A stretch of DNA of 64,000 bases from contig NZ_CP123907.1 of NCBI RefSeq assembly GCF_033783015.1, positions 2,232,001-2,296,000 on the forward strand, in the 5' to 3' direction. The position numbers were made by a program, and so were the translations under genes. Of the stretch, positions 44,449-55,260 are shown one piece after another (positions within the stretch are counted from its first letter, which is position 1; the number at the start of each line of letters is the position of its first letter). Source of the DNA: Corynebacterium sp. 21KM1197. Lineage in GTDB: Bacteria; Actinomycetota; Actinomycetes; Mycobacteriales; Mycobacteriaceae. The notes under the pieces were generated by a model. It did no database searches. It saw nothing but the letters and a program-made list of their open reading frames with translations, and was not told the origin of the DNA.

Positions 44449-45369
44449 CTATCGGATCGTCACCTGGCGGGACTTGATGTTCTGCAATTGCTTGCGTTCC
44501 TCGGCGTTCAGCGGTTCCTCGCTGGCCACCTCGGCCTCAATCGCCTTATTCAGGGTCACCAGGTCCTGCGCGTAGGTTTCGTGCTCACGGGCGGGGTCAA
44601 GGTCAAACACCGGAACCACAAGCCCGTGGGTGCGGAACGTCCCGGCAAAGCGGGAGCCTTCACCCAGGTTCAATTCGCCGCGCGCGGCAATGCGCGCCAG
44701 GGCCGCCAGCAGGCGATCCTCGTTGTCCTCCGTGCGCACCCAGCGGATATGGGCCTTATCCCCACCGGGGTAGACCCACCACACGGCACCGGGGACGTCG
44801 GCGGTCACGCGGTGGGAGGGCACGATCGCGTCGTTCGCCGCCTGGAGGGCGCGCATGGTGGTGGCATCACCGGTCATGCTCTCGGGCACCCACCAGGAGA
44901 AGTCCTGATGAACCTCGATGTCCAGCGGAGCGGCCGGATCGAGCAGATCGCCCAGGGCGGGCTGGGAGCCGTCGGCAGCGGTGGACATCAGGCTTTCCCC
45001 CGGCCCGGCCTGCGCCGCCCAATTTAGGGCATGAGCGAGGTCGCGCCCAGGATTGTGGGAACGCGCCTGCACTTGCAGGGCCACCAGGGCCTCGCCGCCG
45101 TGCTTTTCCTCGCGCACCAGGGCGGCGGCTGCACCGGGCAGAACCGTTACCAGGCGCACGGGGCGCGTGGCCCCCTTCACCTCTACCGTCGCGGTGGCGG
45201 AGGGCACGAACTCCTGAAGCGCCACCAGATCGGCCTCGGAGGCAAATCCGCCGTAGGGGCGGGGGTCCTTTTCCAGGGCGGCGCGCTCGGCGGCCCGCTT
45301 GGCGAGCTTGGCCTGGCGGCGGCTCATGCCCTCGGGCAGGTCATCGTTCTTCTTATTCTTCTTGGCCAT
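44449..45369 (-). CDS. DUF5926 family protein
   Basis: A 306-residue actinobacterial protein with a basic N-terminus (AKKNKKN, RRQAKLAKRAAER), then a globular part with VPSATATVEVK, FSWWVPESMTGDA and VWWVYPGGDKAHIRW. The family is conserved in corynebacteria and mycobacteria but uncharacterised. It ends in a charged, helical tail ERKQLQNIKSRQV. Directly downstream of the phosphodiesterase gene with a 4-base gap. Confidence 0.8.
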   Translation of the reverse strand: MAKKNKKNDDLPEGMSRRQAKLAKRAAERAALEKDPRPYGGFASEADLVALQEFVPSATATVEVKGATRPVRLVTVLPGAAAALVREEKHGGEALVALQVQARSHNPGRDLAHALNWAAQAGPGESLMSTAADGSQPALGDLLDPAAPLDIEVHQDFSWWVPESMTGDATTMRALQAANDAIVPSHRVTADVPGAVWWVYPGGDKAHIRWVRTEDNEDRLLAALARIAARGELNLGEGSRFAGTFRTHGLVVPVFDLDPAREHETYAQDLVTLNKAIEAEVASEEPLNAEERKQLQNIKSRQVTIR

Positions 45370-45373
45370 GCCC

Positions 45374-46087
45374 TCAAAGATACGTCAAGGCCAGTTCCGG
45401 TTTATTAGTCGCCAGCATGTCCACCCCGTGCTCGCGGGCCCACACCATATCCTTCGGCTCGTCCACCGTCCACACATAGGTGGGCAGGGCGCGCGCATGA
45501 ATCAGCGCCGGGTGCTGCCGCGCACGCTCAATGGACATGCCCAGCCCCGTGGGCACACCCACCGTCGGATCACAGGGGTGCAGCAGGCGGTGCCAGGCTC
45601 GTCGCAGGTAAATCCTGTCCATTTGCGGCGCCAGGGAGTGCATTCTGCTTATCGACGCCCCCGCAAAACTAATAACATGCACGCGCGGATCATCGAGCAG
45701 GCCGTGGTAGGTCAGCCTGCGCACCAACTGCTCCTCCAGCATGCGGCCATAGCGCAGGGGGTGCTTGGTCTCTATATAGAGGTGGTGGGGGTGCGGCTTG
45801 GCCATATCCAGCAGGTGATCCAGGGTAAGCACCTCCTGGGGGTGCTCCTCCGAGCCAAAATCCAAGCGCTGCAATTGCGCCAGGGTGTGCATGGACACGC
45901 GCCCGCTGCCGGTGGAAACGCGATCCACGATGGGATCGTGGATACACACCACCTCGCCGTCCCTGGTCAGGCGAATATCGCATTCCACCCCGTGAATGGG
46001 TAGTTCAAAGGCCTTTTCATAGGCGATCGCCGTGGACTCCGGGTAGCGGGAAGAATAACCGCGGTGCGCGATGATTTTCACGCCCAC
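45374..46087 (-). CDS. Glycerophosphodiester phosphodiesterase
   Basis: A 237-residue TIM-barrel enzyme that hydrolyses glycerophosphodiesters to glycerol 3-phosphate. Landmarks are IIAHRGYSSRYPEST (His and Arg), ECDIRLTRDGEVVCIHDP with the metal-binding and catalytic residues, IETKHPLRYG and WTVDEPKDM. It resembles Rv3842c. GTG start chosen; another GTG two codons on is possible. No signal peptide, so it is cytoplasmic. Confidence 0.92.
   Translation of the reverse strand: MGVKIIAHRGYSSRYPESTAIAYEKAFELPIHGVECDIRLTRDGEVVCIHDPIVDRVSTGSGRVSMHTLAQLQRLDFGSEEHPQEVLTLDHLLDMAKPHPHHLYIETKHPLRYGRMLEEQLVRRLTYHGLLDDPRVHVISFAGASISRMHSLAPQMDRIYLRRAWHRLLHPCDPTVGVPTGLGMSIERARQHPALIHARALPTYVWTVDEPKDMVWAREHGVDMLATNKPELALTYL
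45647..45657 (+). repeat. GCTTATCGACG motif
   Basis: Exact copy inside the phosphodiesterase gene, read as ASIS. Confidence 0.6.
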
Positions 46088-46130
46088 AGGTTACGCCGCC
46101 TCGCTAGGGTTCGCTGGGTGAAAGAAAAGC

Positions 46131-47099
<969 letters not shown>

Positions 47100-47224
47100 T
47101 TATGCCCGTTTGGTTGGCTTTCCGCCCGGTTTTTCCGGCCGCCAGGCCCCTGTGTGCCGCGAATAACATCGCGCCGAGCCTCTCACCCTGCAAAGCCTCC
47201 CCCGCCATGCGACGATCAGGAACC

Positions 47225-48946
47225 ATGACGTCGAAAGCCCTGGCGCGCCTGGGCACCCTGCTGGCCGATCTCACCCCGATCCTGCGCCTGCGCCGGGTTC
47301 CGCATAAAAAGAAGGCCCGAGCCGGAGCCCTCGGCGCGGAGGTCGCCACCTGGTGGGCGCTGAGCCCCTCGCTGCTGCGTCACCCCTGGTGGGCCACGGC
47401 GGCCAACCTCGCCTTTGCCCAGAGCATCGGGCACCTCGGCGGAACCCTGCTCGCCTGGCTTCGCCCGCACCGCCACTACCGCTTTTCCCCCATCGCCCAC
47501 CGCGCCCTCGCCCTCATCACCGCGAGCAGCGTGGCGCTGAGCCTGCGCCGGGGAAGGCAGCAGGCCGCGCTGCTGGGCGAGTCCTACCGCAGGCTTCCGC
47601 CCACCGCCGCCGGGATAGCGGCGGGCACGGCCGGGTATGGGCTGGTGCTGTGTTGCGCGCGGCTCACCCGGCGCGGCACCCACGGCACCGCCGCCCTCTT
47701 GCACATCGCGCTGCCACCCCAGGTCAGTTCCCTCACGGCCCTCGTCATTGCCGCCCTCACCTGGTCTTTTCTGTGGGATCGGGTGTTTTTCCATCGGCTT
47801 CTGCATCGCCTCTCCCGGCGCGCGGAGGTGCTGAATCGGGCCACGCACTCCTTTGCCCGCAGGCCACAAGAACCGCAGCGCTCCGGTTCCCCGAGTTCCC
47901 TGGAACGCTGGGATCACCTCGGCGCGCAGGGGCGGATCAACGTGTCTAGCGGGCCGCGCCGCGCCGATATTGCGGCGGTGACCGGCGCCGAGGCGGAGGA
48001 ACCGATCCGCGTGTTCATCGGGCTCATTCCGGGCCGCAGCCTGGCGGAGGCCGCACGGGCGGCGGTGGCGGAGCTGGAACGCACCGGGGCCTTTGACCGC
48101 GAGGTCATCGTGATCACCCACCCCTCCGGCACGGGGTGGCTGCCGGATTATTCGCTGGATTCGGTGGAGTTCCTCACCGGGGGCCGCTGCGCCACGGTGG
48201 CCGTGCAGTACACCTATCTGCCCAGCGCGGTGAGTTATTACCAGGATCGGCACGTGGCTTGCGACGCCGCCCATCTCCTCGTCCACGCGATCCTCGCCCG
48301 CACCCGGCAGCAGCCCCGGCCGCCCCGCGTTTTCCTCAGCGGGGAGTCCCTGGGGGCCTACGGCATGGCGGGAGTGTTTCCACACCTTAACGACCTGCTC
48401 AATCAGGTGGACGGCGCGGTATTCTCCGGCCCGCCGCGCAGCACCCCGCTGCTCTCCTGGGTGCGCGCGCACCGTGAACCCGGCTCCCCCGAGCGCCTAC
48501 CCCTGCTCAACGGTGGTCGCCACCTGCGGGTATGCGCCCACCCGCAGCACCTTGAGCGCGATCACGCCGGGCGGCCCTACGCTCAACCCTGGGAGTTTCC
48601 CCGCGTGATCATCGCCCAGCACGCCTCCGATCCCATCGTGTGGTGGGAACCCCCCCTTTTCTATCGACGCCCCGACTGGCTGCGCGAGCCCGGCTCCCGC
48701 AACGTTCCCGCGCCCCCGGCGCAGCGTAGCGACGTCCCCCATCGCATGAGGTGGGTGCCGCTCATCACCGGCTGGCAGGTGGGGATAGACATGCTCACCT
48801 GCACCAAGGCCCCCGGCAACCACGGCCACAACTACCACTCGGAGTTCGCCGCGTACTGGGCCGGGGTACTCGGCGTGGAGGCCAGCCCGGAATTACTGCA
48901 CCGCTGCGTGCGGTGGACGCGGCGCAACGGAAAGCGCCGGGTCTAG
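47225..48946 (+). CDS. Membrane-anchored alpha/beta-hydrolase family protein (Abhydrolase_9 type)
   Basis: A 573-residue protein. The first 220 residues carry several hydrophobic helices (for example TAAGIAAGTAGYGLVLCC and SSLTALVIAALTWSFLWD). A hydrolase domain follows, with IRVFIGLIPGRSLAEA, VIVITHPSGTGW and a Ser motif FLSGESLGAYGMAG near residue 375; QHASDPIVWW and GNHGHNYH would supply Asp and His. This arrangement matches actinobacterial alpha/beta-hydrolase family proteins with an N-terminal membrane domain. Substrate is unknown, an envelope lipid being likely. Confidence 0.82.
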   Translation: MTSKALARLGTLLADLTPILRLRRVPHKKKARAGALGAEVATWWALSPSLLRHPWWATAANLAFAQSIGHLGGTLLAWLRPHRHYRFSPIAHRALALITASSVALSLRRGRQQAALLGESYRRLPPTAAGIAAGTAGYGLVLCCARLTRRGTHGTAALLHIALPPQVSSLTALVIAALTWSFLWDRVFFHRLLHRLSRRAEVLNRATHSFARRPQEPQRSGSPSSLERWDHLGAQGRINVSSGPRRADIAAVTGAEAEEPIRVFIGLIPGRSLAEAARAAVAELERTGAFDREVIVITHPSGTGWLPDYSLDSVEFLTGGRCATVAVQYTYLPSAVSYYQDRHVACDAAHLLVHAILARTRQQPRPPRVFLSGESLGAYGMAGVFPHLNDLLNQVDGAVFSGPPRSTPLLSWVRAHREPGSPERLPLLNGGRHLRVCAHPQHLERDHAGRPYAQPWEFPRVIIAQHASDPIVWWEPPLFYRRPDWLREPGSRNVPAPPAQRSDVPHRMRWVPLITGWQVGIDMLTCTKAPGNHGHNYHSEFAAYWAGVLGVEASPELLHRCVRWTRRNGKRRV

Positions 48947-48957
48947 CCTCCCCGCGA

Positions 48958-49611
48958 TTAACCGCAGGCGATGCCGGTGCCGTGGTGGGGGCAGTACCCG
49001 CCGGGCACCTTGTGCAGGTATTGCTGGTGATCCTCCTCGGCCAGGTAGTACGCCCCGGCGGGCGTCTCCGCCAGGGTGGATACCTCCGTGGTCACGGGGC
49101 CAAAGCCGGCGTCGGCAAGCTTCTCCCCGTAGCGCTGCACCAGGGAGCGGATCAGGGCGGCGTCCTCCTCCGTCTCGGTATAAAAGGCGGAGCGGTACTG
49201 CGTGCCCACGTCATTGCCCTGCCGGTAGCCCTGGGTGGGATCGTGGGCCTCCAGGGCGGCGGTGATGATCCGCTCTAGGGAAATGCGCTGCGGATCGAAT
49301 ACCACCTGCGCCACCTCGACGTGGTTGGTGCGCCCCGTGCACACCTCTCGATACGTGGGATTGGGGGTCACACCCCCGGCAAAGCCCACCGAGGTGGATT
49401 CCACGCCCTCCATCTGCCAGTACATCTTTTCTACGCCCCAGTAGCAGCCAATGCCCACCAGCACGCTGCGCTGCCCCTCGCGCCAGGGGCCGGTGAGCGG
49501 GGTGCCCAGCACGGCGTGATCGTGTGGGCGCTCCAGGATCGGTTCGGCGCGCCCGGGCAGAGTTTCCTGCGGAGCGAGTAATTCAGGAGTACTGCTAAAA
49601 AGCCAGCCCAC
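48958..49611 (-). CDS. msrA: Peptide methionine sulfoxide reductase A
   Basis: A 217-residue repair enzyme for oxidised methionine. The catalytic Cys is in [11 protein letters not shown] near residue 57, followed by GGVTPNPTY and [16 protein letters not shown]. The C-terminal HHGTGIACG carries a resolving Cys. GTG start is chosen because AAGAGG stands upstream and the length then fits corynebacterial MsrA. Divergent from sodA, forming an oxidative-stress pair. Confidence 0.93.
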   Translation of the reverse strand: MGWLFSSTPELLAPQETLPGRAEPILERPHDHAVLGTPLTGPWREGQRSVLVGIGCYWGVEKMYWQMEGVESTSVGFAGGVTPNPTYREVCTGRTNHVEVAQVVFDPQRISLERIITAALEAHDPTQGYRQGNDVGTQYRSAFYTETEEDAALIRSLVQRYGEKLADAGFGPVTTEVSTLAETPAGAYYLAEEDHQQYLHKVPGGYCPHHGTGIACG

Positions 49612-49802
49612 GGGGGTTACCTCTTTCCTTAGAACCGTGCTCTCTCGTAGCTCAACACTACGGGCACGGCGGGTATTCCCCGATACTTTCGTGCTCATCC
49701 TCGGACAACAGACAACCTTGCAACCTGGGCGAAAGTTCCTATCATGGGGTGGCACGCGGTGCTGCACCGCGCAACTGCACTTTAGACGAAAGGACTTATC
49801 TC

Positions 49803-50405
49803 ATGGCTGTCTACGAGCTTCCCGAGCTGGATTACGCCTACGACGCCCTAGAGCCCCACATCTCCGCCGAGATCATGGAGCTGCACCACTCCAAGCACCA
49901 CGCCACCTACGTGGCCGGTGCCAACGCCGCTCTGGAGGCCCTGGAGAAGGCCCGCGAGGAGGGCACCAACCCGGATCAGATCCGCGCGCTGTCCAAGAAC
50001 CTGGCCTTCAACCTGGGTGGTCACACCAACCACTCCATCTTCTGGAAGAACCTCTCCCCCAACGGCGGCGGTGAGCCCACCGGCGACCTGGCCGAGGCCA
50101 TCAACCGGGACTTCGGCTCCTTTGAGAAGTTCAAGGATCACTTCTCCTCCGCCGCCCTGGGCCTGCACGGTTCCGGCTGGGCGGTGCTGGGTTATGACCA
50201 CATCGCTGGCCGCCTCGTGGTCGAGCAGCTCACCGACCAGCAGGGCAACGTTTCCGCCAACCTCACCCCTCTGCTCATGCTGGACATGTGGGAGCACGCC
50301 TTCTACCTCCAGTACAAGAACGTGAAGCCGGATTACGTCAAGGCCGTGTGGAACGTCTTTAACTGGGAGGACGTGGCCGAGCGCCTCGCCGCCGCCCAGA
50401 AGTAA
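49803..50405 (+). CDS. sodA: Superoxide dismutase (Mn/Fe type)
   Basis: A 200-residue enzyme. Metal ligands are visible: His in ELHHSKHH, His in HTNHSIFW, and Asp and His in [11 protein letters not shown]. The sequence is GC-optimised with strong codon bias, typical of a highly expressed gene. ATG follows GAAAGGA. About 190 bases separate it from msrA and should contain its promoter. A terminator follows. Confidence 0.97.
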   Translation: MAVYELPELDYAYDALEPHISAEIMELHHSKHHATYVAGANAALEALEKAREEGTNPDQIRALSKNLAFNLGGHTNHSIFWKNLSPNGGGEPTGDLAEAINRDFGSFEKFKDHFSSAALGLHGSGWAVLGYDHIAGRLVVEQLTDQQGNVSANLTPLLMLDMWEHAFYLQYKNVKPDYVKAVWNVFNWEDVAERLAAAQK

Positions 50406-50425
50406 GGCACCGCACTACAGGCCCC

Positions 50426-50452
50426 GCGCCGCCCCTTTCACGGGGGCGGCGC
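50426..50452 (+). terminator. GC hairpin after sodA
   Basis: GCGCCGCCCC and GGGGCGGCGC form a 10-bp stem with a short loop, 20 bases after the sodA stop and before the convergent gene. No U-tract, but stability is high. Confidence 0.6.
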
Positions 50453-50469
50453 TGTGCATTGCGCACCCC

Positions 50470-51042
50470 TTAGCTGGATCGCTGCTTTTCCCGCAGCAGA
50501 TCCAGGGCGATCACGCCGCCCAGCACCGTCGCGTGTAATTCCTCCGGCAATCCGGGGGCGAACTCCACGTGATAGCGCGAATGCCCCATCAGCGCCCGGC
50601 CTATCCCGCCCCACTCGCGGCTCACCCGCACCACCTCCTGCTCGTCCACCACAAATTGATAGTTGTAATCCCACACGCTCCCGTGCAATTCCACCACGCG
50701 CCCATCCGCCAGGTGCATGTCCACGCGCGAACGGAAGAAGCTCCATCGCTGCCGCAGGTGCGCCAGCGGAGTGCCATCGGGATAAAAGAGGTCCATCGTC
50801 TCCCGGAGAAAATTAACCGTATCGCTTAACCTCAACACCGGGGTTTCGTCCACCTCCGTCACCAGGAGTTCTCGCGAACCCATCATCATGCGCCCCAGGA
50901 GGGAACCGGAGGTCACCACCCGCCCCACGGGCTGGCCCTCGGGGTTCAGGATGTCAAAGTCATTGCTCACCCAGTTGGTCACCTGCTGCATGATGAGGTG
51001 ATCGCAGTGCAATAGCGAGGAAAAGTCGGGGTTCTCAGTCAT
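50470..51042 (-). CDS. Phospholipid scramblase-related (LURP-one-like) protein
   Basis: A 190-residue cytoplasmic protein with the beta-barrel pattern of scramblase-related proteins: NDFDILNPEGQPVGRV at the start, DLFYPDGTPL in the middle, WDYNYQFVVDEQEVVRVSREWGG split by strands, and a final helix VLGGVIALDLL. Function in bacteria is unknown. ATG (MTENPDF) is preferred; one four codons upstream is possible. Confidence 0.8.
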   Translation of the reverse strand: MTENPDFSSLLHCDHLIMQQVTNWVSNDFDILNPEGQPVGRVVTSGSLLGRMMMGSRELLVTEVDETPVLRLSDTVNFLRETMDLFYPDGTPLAHLRQRWSFFRSRVDMHLADGRVVELHGSVWDYNYQFVVDEQEVVRVSREWGGIGRALMGHSRYHVEFAPGLPEELHATVLGGVIALDLLREKQRSS

Positions 51043-51126
51043 AATCCCGATCATGCCTCATCACGCACGTCACCGCTGGCCCGTTCGAAACACCCCCGCA
51101 CCACCCCCGCGTCCTAGCATGAGGTC

Positions 51127-52854
51127 ATGGCCGTGGCACAGGATTCTCCGGGGAGGAACCAGCACAGTCGGAATAGTTGGCACCGTCGCGCCAGCAGACC
51201 CGTCACCATCTGGCTATTCCTCATCGTCCTCGTCGGGATAAGCCATTCCGCTATCCCGGAATACCGCTGGGTGCTCATTCACACCTTCACCCTGGGCGCG
51301 GTGACCAATTCCATCGTGGTGTGGTCGCAATCCTTCACGGAGAAATTCCTGCACCAGCGCCTCCCGGACTCCGCCCGCCCCTGGCAATTGCGCAAGATAT
51401 GGCTGCTCAACCTTGGTATCGTGGGAGTGCTCGCCGGGCAAGTCGCGGGACTGCTCCCCCTCACCCACACCGGGGCCACCGTGGTATCGCTCGCCCTGCT
51501 CTGGCACGCGCTTTCCCTCAGCGCGCAAACTCGCCGGGCACTGAGCACACGGCGCGAACAAGCACAGCGCCTGCTGCCCTCGGTGCTGGGTTATATCGCC
51601 TCGGCGCTCTCGCTCACCGGCGGGGCGGTGATCGGCGCGCTGCTGGCCGCCACCGCGCCCGACACCCCGGCCGCCGCCACCGATCTCCACGATCGCCTGC
51701 TTCAGGCCCACCTTATCCTCAACGTCCTCGGTTTCCTCGGTCTGGCGGCCGCCGCCTCGCTCACGGTGCTCTTCCCCGCAATCTGGCGCACCCGCCCGGC
51801 GCGCACTCGCCCTTGGGCTGCTTGGGCCGCCCTGAGTCTCCACCTGGGCGGACTCCTCGCGGCCGTCGCCGGGGCGCTCGCGGGCCACGCCTGGCTCACC
51901 GGCGGGGCGCTGCTTGTGTACGCTCTGGGGTGGCTGCTTTCCTGCGTGGGGTGGGTGCCGCTGATCTTCCGCGCGGGGCTGGAAAAGGCCACGTATGGCT
52001 CCCTCTCCGTTACGGCGGCGGTGCTGTGGTTGCTGGCCTGCCTCCTGTGGTTTGCCGTGCGGGTTCTGCACCACGGTCCGCAGGCTGAGTTACCCACCAC
52101 CGCGTTGCTGGTGGGCTTTGGTGGTCAGTTGCTCATCGGCATGATGAGTTATCTGCTCTCCGTCACCATGCGCGTGCGCTCCGCCTGGGGGCTCCGCGAA
52201 ACCTATCGCGGTGGCATGCTGCGCCTCACGCTTACCAACGGCGGGCTCCTCTTGTGGTTGGCGGCCGATTACTCCTGGCTGCGCGTGGGCGCCTCCGCGC
52301 TCGCCTTCGCGGGCTTGGTTCCTTTCCTGCCGCTCATGGTGCGCGCGATGCGGGCTCAACTGGGGCGTACCCGCGCCGCGCAAGCAGAACACCCTCAAGA
52401 AGAACGCCCGGAGATCCCCCATGCCCGAGGTTCCTCGGGGCAGGTGGCCCTGGGGCTCTCCCTCCTGGCGTTGCTGACCGCCCTGTGCGGCGGGCTCGAT
52501 GGCCCCGGTAGCGCCCCCACCCCACCCAGCGCTACTTCCACCACTAACCCGGAGGAGGGAAACGTCACCAGGGTTCAGGTGAACGCAGGGAACATGATCT
52601 TTGAGCCCGCCAGCGTCACCGTGCCCTCGGGCAACCGGCTCATCATCGAGTTGCACAACGGAGATTCCCAGGCCCACGACCTCAAACTCACCAACGGCGC
52701 GCGTTCCGGGAGAATAACCCCGGGCGAAAGCACGGAGATCGACGCCGGAATCATCACCGCCGATGTTCCCGGCTGGTGCACCATCGCGGGGCACCACACC
52801 AAGGGCATGACCTTCGATGTCAAGGTCGCCACACCGCCGCCCCCGGCTCCTTAG
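51127..52854 (+). CDS. Multi-helix membrane protein fused to a single cupredoxin domain
   Basis: A 575-residue protein. About residues 28-455 hold roughly twelve hydrophobic helices with His residues near helix ends (HTFTLGAVTN, HALSLSAQ), then a Ser/Thr/Pro linker. The last 95 residues form a cupredoxin domain with type 1 copper ligands: His in QAHDLKL and Cys, His, Met in GWCTIAGHHTKGM. Corynebacterial relatives usually carry a longer two-domain multicopper oxidase part; here only one domain exists and the stop follows at once. A copper or nitrogen-oxide related electron carrier is likely. Confidence 0.7.
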   Translation: MAVAQDSPGRNQHSRNSWHRRASRPVTIWLFLIVLVGISHSAIPEYRWVLIHTFTLGAVTNSIVVWSQSFTEKFLHQRLPDSARPWQLRKIWLLNLGIVGVLAGQVAGLLPLTHTGATVVSLALLWHALSLSAQTRRALSTRREQAQRLLPSVLGYIASALSLTGGAVIGALLAATAPDTPAAATDLHDRLLQAHLILNVLGFLGLAAAASLTVLFPAIWRTRPARTRPWAAWAALSLHLGGLLAAVAGALAGHAWLTGGALLVYALGWLLSCVGWVPLIFRAGLEKATYGSLSVTAAVLWLLACLLWFAVRVLHHGPQAELPTTALLVGFGGQLLIGMMSYLLSVTMRVRSAWGLRETYRGGMLRLTLTNGGLLLWLAADYSWLRVGASALAFAGLVPFLPLMVRAMRAQLGRTRAAQAEHPQEERPEIPHARGSSGQVALGLSLLALLTALCGGLDGPGSAPTPPSATSTTNPEEGNVTRVQVNAGNMIFEPASVTVPSGNRLIIELHNGDSQAHDLKLTNGARSGRITPGESTEIDAGIITADVPGWCTIAGHHTKGMTFDVKVATPPPPAP

Positions 52855-52866
52855 AACACCCCGCCC

Positions 52867-54393
52867 TCAAGCGCGCAGATCCTCCGCCCCCGGCGCGCCC
52901 CCGCTCAACCACGCGCGCACGGCGGCCGTCGCCCGGCAATCGTCCTCGTTGTATCGCAGCAGCAGGCGGCGGGCCGCCGCCGCGTCCCCTGCATCGAGCC
53001 CGATGGCCACGCGATAGGCGTTCACGGATTCCTCTCCGTCAAAGCCCTGGTCACGCCACCTAAAACCCGCCTGCGGGGCCACGATCTTGAGCCCCAATCC
53101 ATAGGGCCCGGCCAGGGAGGAGGTCACAGAATCAAATACGTCCACCCAGTCCTCGCTGCGGATAAAGGCGCGAACCTCCTCCTCGGAGGGGCCACCCGGT
53201 AGCCTGCGCGCGGAGGAGCGCAGCCAGTGGTTTTCCCCGTTGCGGGCGTAGCAATACACCCGGAACGTCTGCCCCCGTTCCCGCGCCCGCGCGCGTTGGC
53301 CCATGAGCCAGCCCCAGAACTCGGCAAAGTTATGGGCCTCCGCCTCCCCGCCCAGGCCGTCCCAGGTGATAAAGGGCCGATAGTCTCGGCCGTCATACGT
53401 TCCCCAGAGGTAGGCACCCTGATCGAGGTAGGCCTCCACGTCGATGTCTATTTCCACCTCGGCGCGCGGCGGGGGGCTTATGGTGCTGCGGCGCAGCACC
53501 GGCACGCCGCGCTGCCAGGCCTCCGCCAACGCAGAGGGTTCCCCCAGGTTGGCCTTGGCCAGCCCGGTGACCGTCTCTATCCCGCGCTCGCGGAAACGCC
53601 GCCCGCGATCTCCGGGGAGGAAGAGACTGAGGTCATCGGCGGCCCGGAGCATGGGTTCGCAGCGCTCCCAGAATCGACAGGCCGCACACTCCTTGAGGCG
53701 ACGCGGGGCCGCCGGCACGGGCGCCTCCAGGGCGACATTGACCGCACGCTGAAAGGGCGCGGTGGGGGTGAGGAACACCCGCGCACGATCCTGACCGATG
53801 AGCCCACCGAGGCCGGTGCCCAAACCGTATTCCTCCAGCGCGCGGGCCGCCAGGGCCAGCCGGAAACTATCGGAGGAATGATGTTTGAGGGCGTATTCCT
53901 CCGGGTGCGGCGCGCTCAACCCCAGGCGCTGCGTGGCGATCACCGGAGTGTGTGCGCCCGGCGCGGGCCGGGCCACGCGGTGATTGGTCACCGCCACCGG
54001 CAAGTAGGTGGCGTCGGGAAGCAGGGCCAGAAGCTCCACCTCGGCGCGCCAGGTGATTCCGGCGTGCGTTCCCTCAAACACCGCGCCCTCAATCAGCGTG
54101 GCCCCCTGGGCGAGGGCTTCGAGGGTATCCAGGTCCGCGTCCGGCTGGGTGGAATCAATGCGCACGCGCACAAATCGACGCCCCCGCGAGTCTCCCGGCG
54201 CGGGGCCCGTGGGAAGGAGTTGCGTTACCGCCGCCACGGCGGTGTGCTTGCGACGCGCCCGGTGCCGCGAGGCTTCCGTGGGCGGGGTGCCAGGGAATCG
54301 GCGGCGCTGCACCTGTTTATAACGGCACCCCAGGAGTTCCTGCGCCCTTATCGGGGCAATCTGCGACGGCTTTTCCACAATGTATAAGAGCAT
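52867..54393 (-). CDS. TM0106-type RecB-like / RNase H-like nuclease
   Basis: A 508-residue protein related to Rv2119-type proteins. An N-terminal region with a RecB-like pattern includes a four-Cys-type ending ECAACRFWERCEP near residue 240. The C-terminal half has IDIDVEAY (predicted metal-binding acids), WGWLMGQR and a final RYNEDDCRATAAVRAW, the last conserved block of YprB-like RNase H domains. It may process nucleic acids; biochemical role is not known. Confidence 0.75.
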   Translation of the reverse strand: MLLYIVEKPSQIAPIRAQELLGCRYKQVQRRRFPGTPPTEASRHRARRKHTAVAAVTQLLPTGPAPGDSRGRRFVRVRIDSTQPDADLDTLEALAQGATLIEGAVFEGTHAGITWRAEVELLALLPDATYLPVAVTNHRVARPAPGAHTPVIATQRLGLSAPHPEEYALKHHSSDSFRLALAARALEEYGLGTGLGGLIGQDRARVFLTPTAPFQRAVNVALEAPVPAAPRRLKECAACRFWERCEPMLRAADDLSLFLPGDRGRRFRERGIETVTGLAKANLGEPSALAEAWQRGVPVLRRSTISPPPRAEVEIDIDVEAYLDQGAYLWGTYDGRDYRPFITWDGLGGEAEAHNFAEFWGWLMGQRARARERGQTFRVYCYARNGENHWLRSSARRLPGGPSEEEVRAFIRSEDWVDVFDSVTSSLAGPYGLGLKIVAPQAGFRWRDQGFDGEESVNAYRVAIGLDAGDAAAARRLLLRYNEDDCRATAAVRAWLSGGAPGAEDLRA

Positions 54394-54462
54394 AAGACAT
54401 TCGCACGAGTAAGGTTGAGGCAGCGAAGATCAACATCGGACAACCGCGAAGGATCGCAGAAC

Positions 54463-55098
54463 ATGGGAATCCTCAAAAACCTGAGCAAGCGACGCGCCCG
54501 CTCCAAGGCCCAGATCAAGGCCGCTAAGACCCGCGCCAAGGCGGAGGTGAAGGCTCAGGCCAAGGCCCGCCAGCGCCAGGCGAAGCTCCTGGCCAAGCAG
54601 GAAAAGGGCCTGCTCAAGGCGGAGCATAAGGGCTTGCAGGCCAAGCGCAAGCACGAGCGCAAGATGGCGGAAAATAAATTGGCGCAGATTCAGGCGGGAA
54701 AGTTTAACGCCGATAACGTGAAGCGCTGGACCGGCGCGGCGCGCCTGCTCACCCCGGTTCTCCTTCCCCTGGCGTATCGGGCGCTCACGGCTTTGCAGGA
54801 GCAGGCCACCTCCGCCCAGGCGCGGCGCCTGGGCGTGACCTCCGATCAAATGGCGCAATTCTCCGGCTACGGCGCCCCGCTGAAGGCTCGTATTCACGGG
54901 ATCAAAGAGTCCCTGAAGGACTCCGGTTTGCCCTCCGGTTTTGTCCGCGATGTGGAGGATCGCATGGAGGAACTTTCCGCCTCCCTGGACAATGCGGAGT
55001 ACATGACCGAGGAGCAGCGCCGCCGCGCCCATACCAGTATCGCCAGGGACATTGACCAGGTGACCAATGAGATTCAGGGGCGCCTCAAACAGCGCTAA
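54463..55098 (+). CDS. DUF6474-like coiled-coil protein
   Basis: A 211-residue protein. The first 75 residues are very rich in Lys, Arg, Ala and Gln with heptad-like spacing, suggesting a basic coiled coil; the rest is helical with WTGAARLLTPVLLPLAYRAL, a possible membrane-contacting helix. ATG follows GAAGGATC. The family is actinobacterial and uncharacterised. Placed upstream of lsr2 in the same direction with a 160-base gap. Confidence 0.65.
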   Translation: MGILKNLSKRRARSKAQIKAAKTRAKAEVKAQAKARQRQAKLLAKQEKGLLKAEHKGLQAKRKHERKMAENKLAQIQAGKFNADNVKRWTGAARLLTPVLLPLAYRALTALQEQATSAQARRLGVTSDQMAQFSGYGAPLKARIHGIKESLKDSGLPSGFVRDVEDRMEELSASLDNAEYMTEEQRRRAHTSIARDIDQVTNEIQGRLKQR

Positions 55099-55260
55099 TG
55101 ATTGCGTTTAGCGATATGTTTCTGGGTAGATAACTACGATTTTTCCTTTGCGACCACACAACTATGTACATACGCACAATGCGATGTACAGTAGTAGTCA
55201 CCATGAAAAATACGCCGGAGGGGAGCACCCATTCCGGCCATACAACGGAGAGGTTATCCC

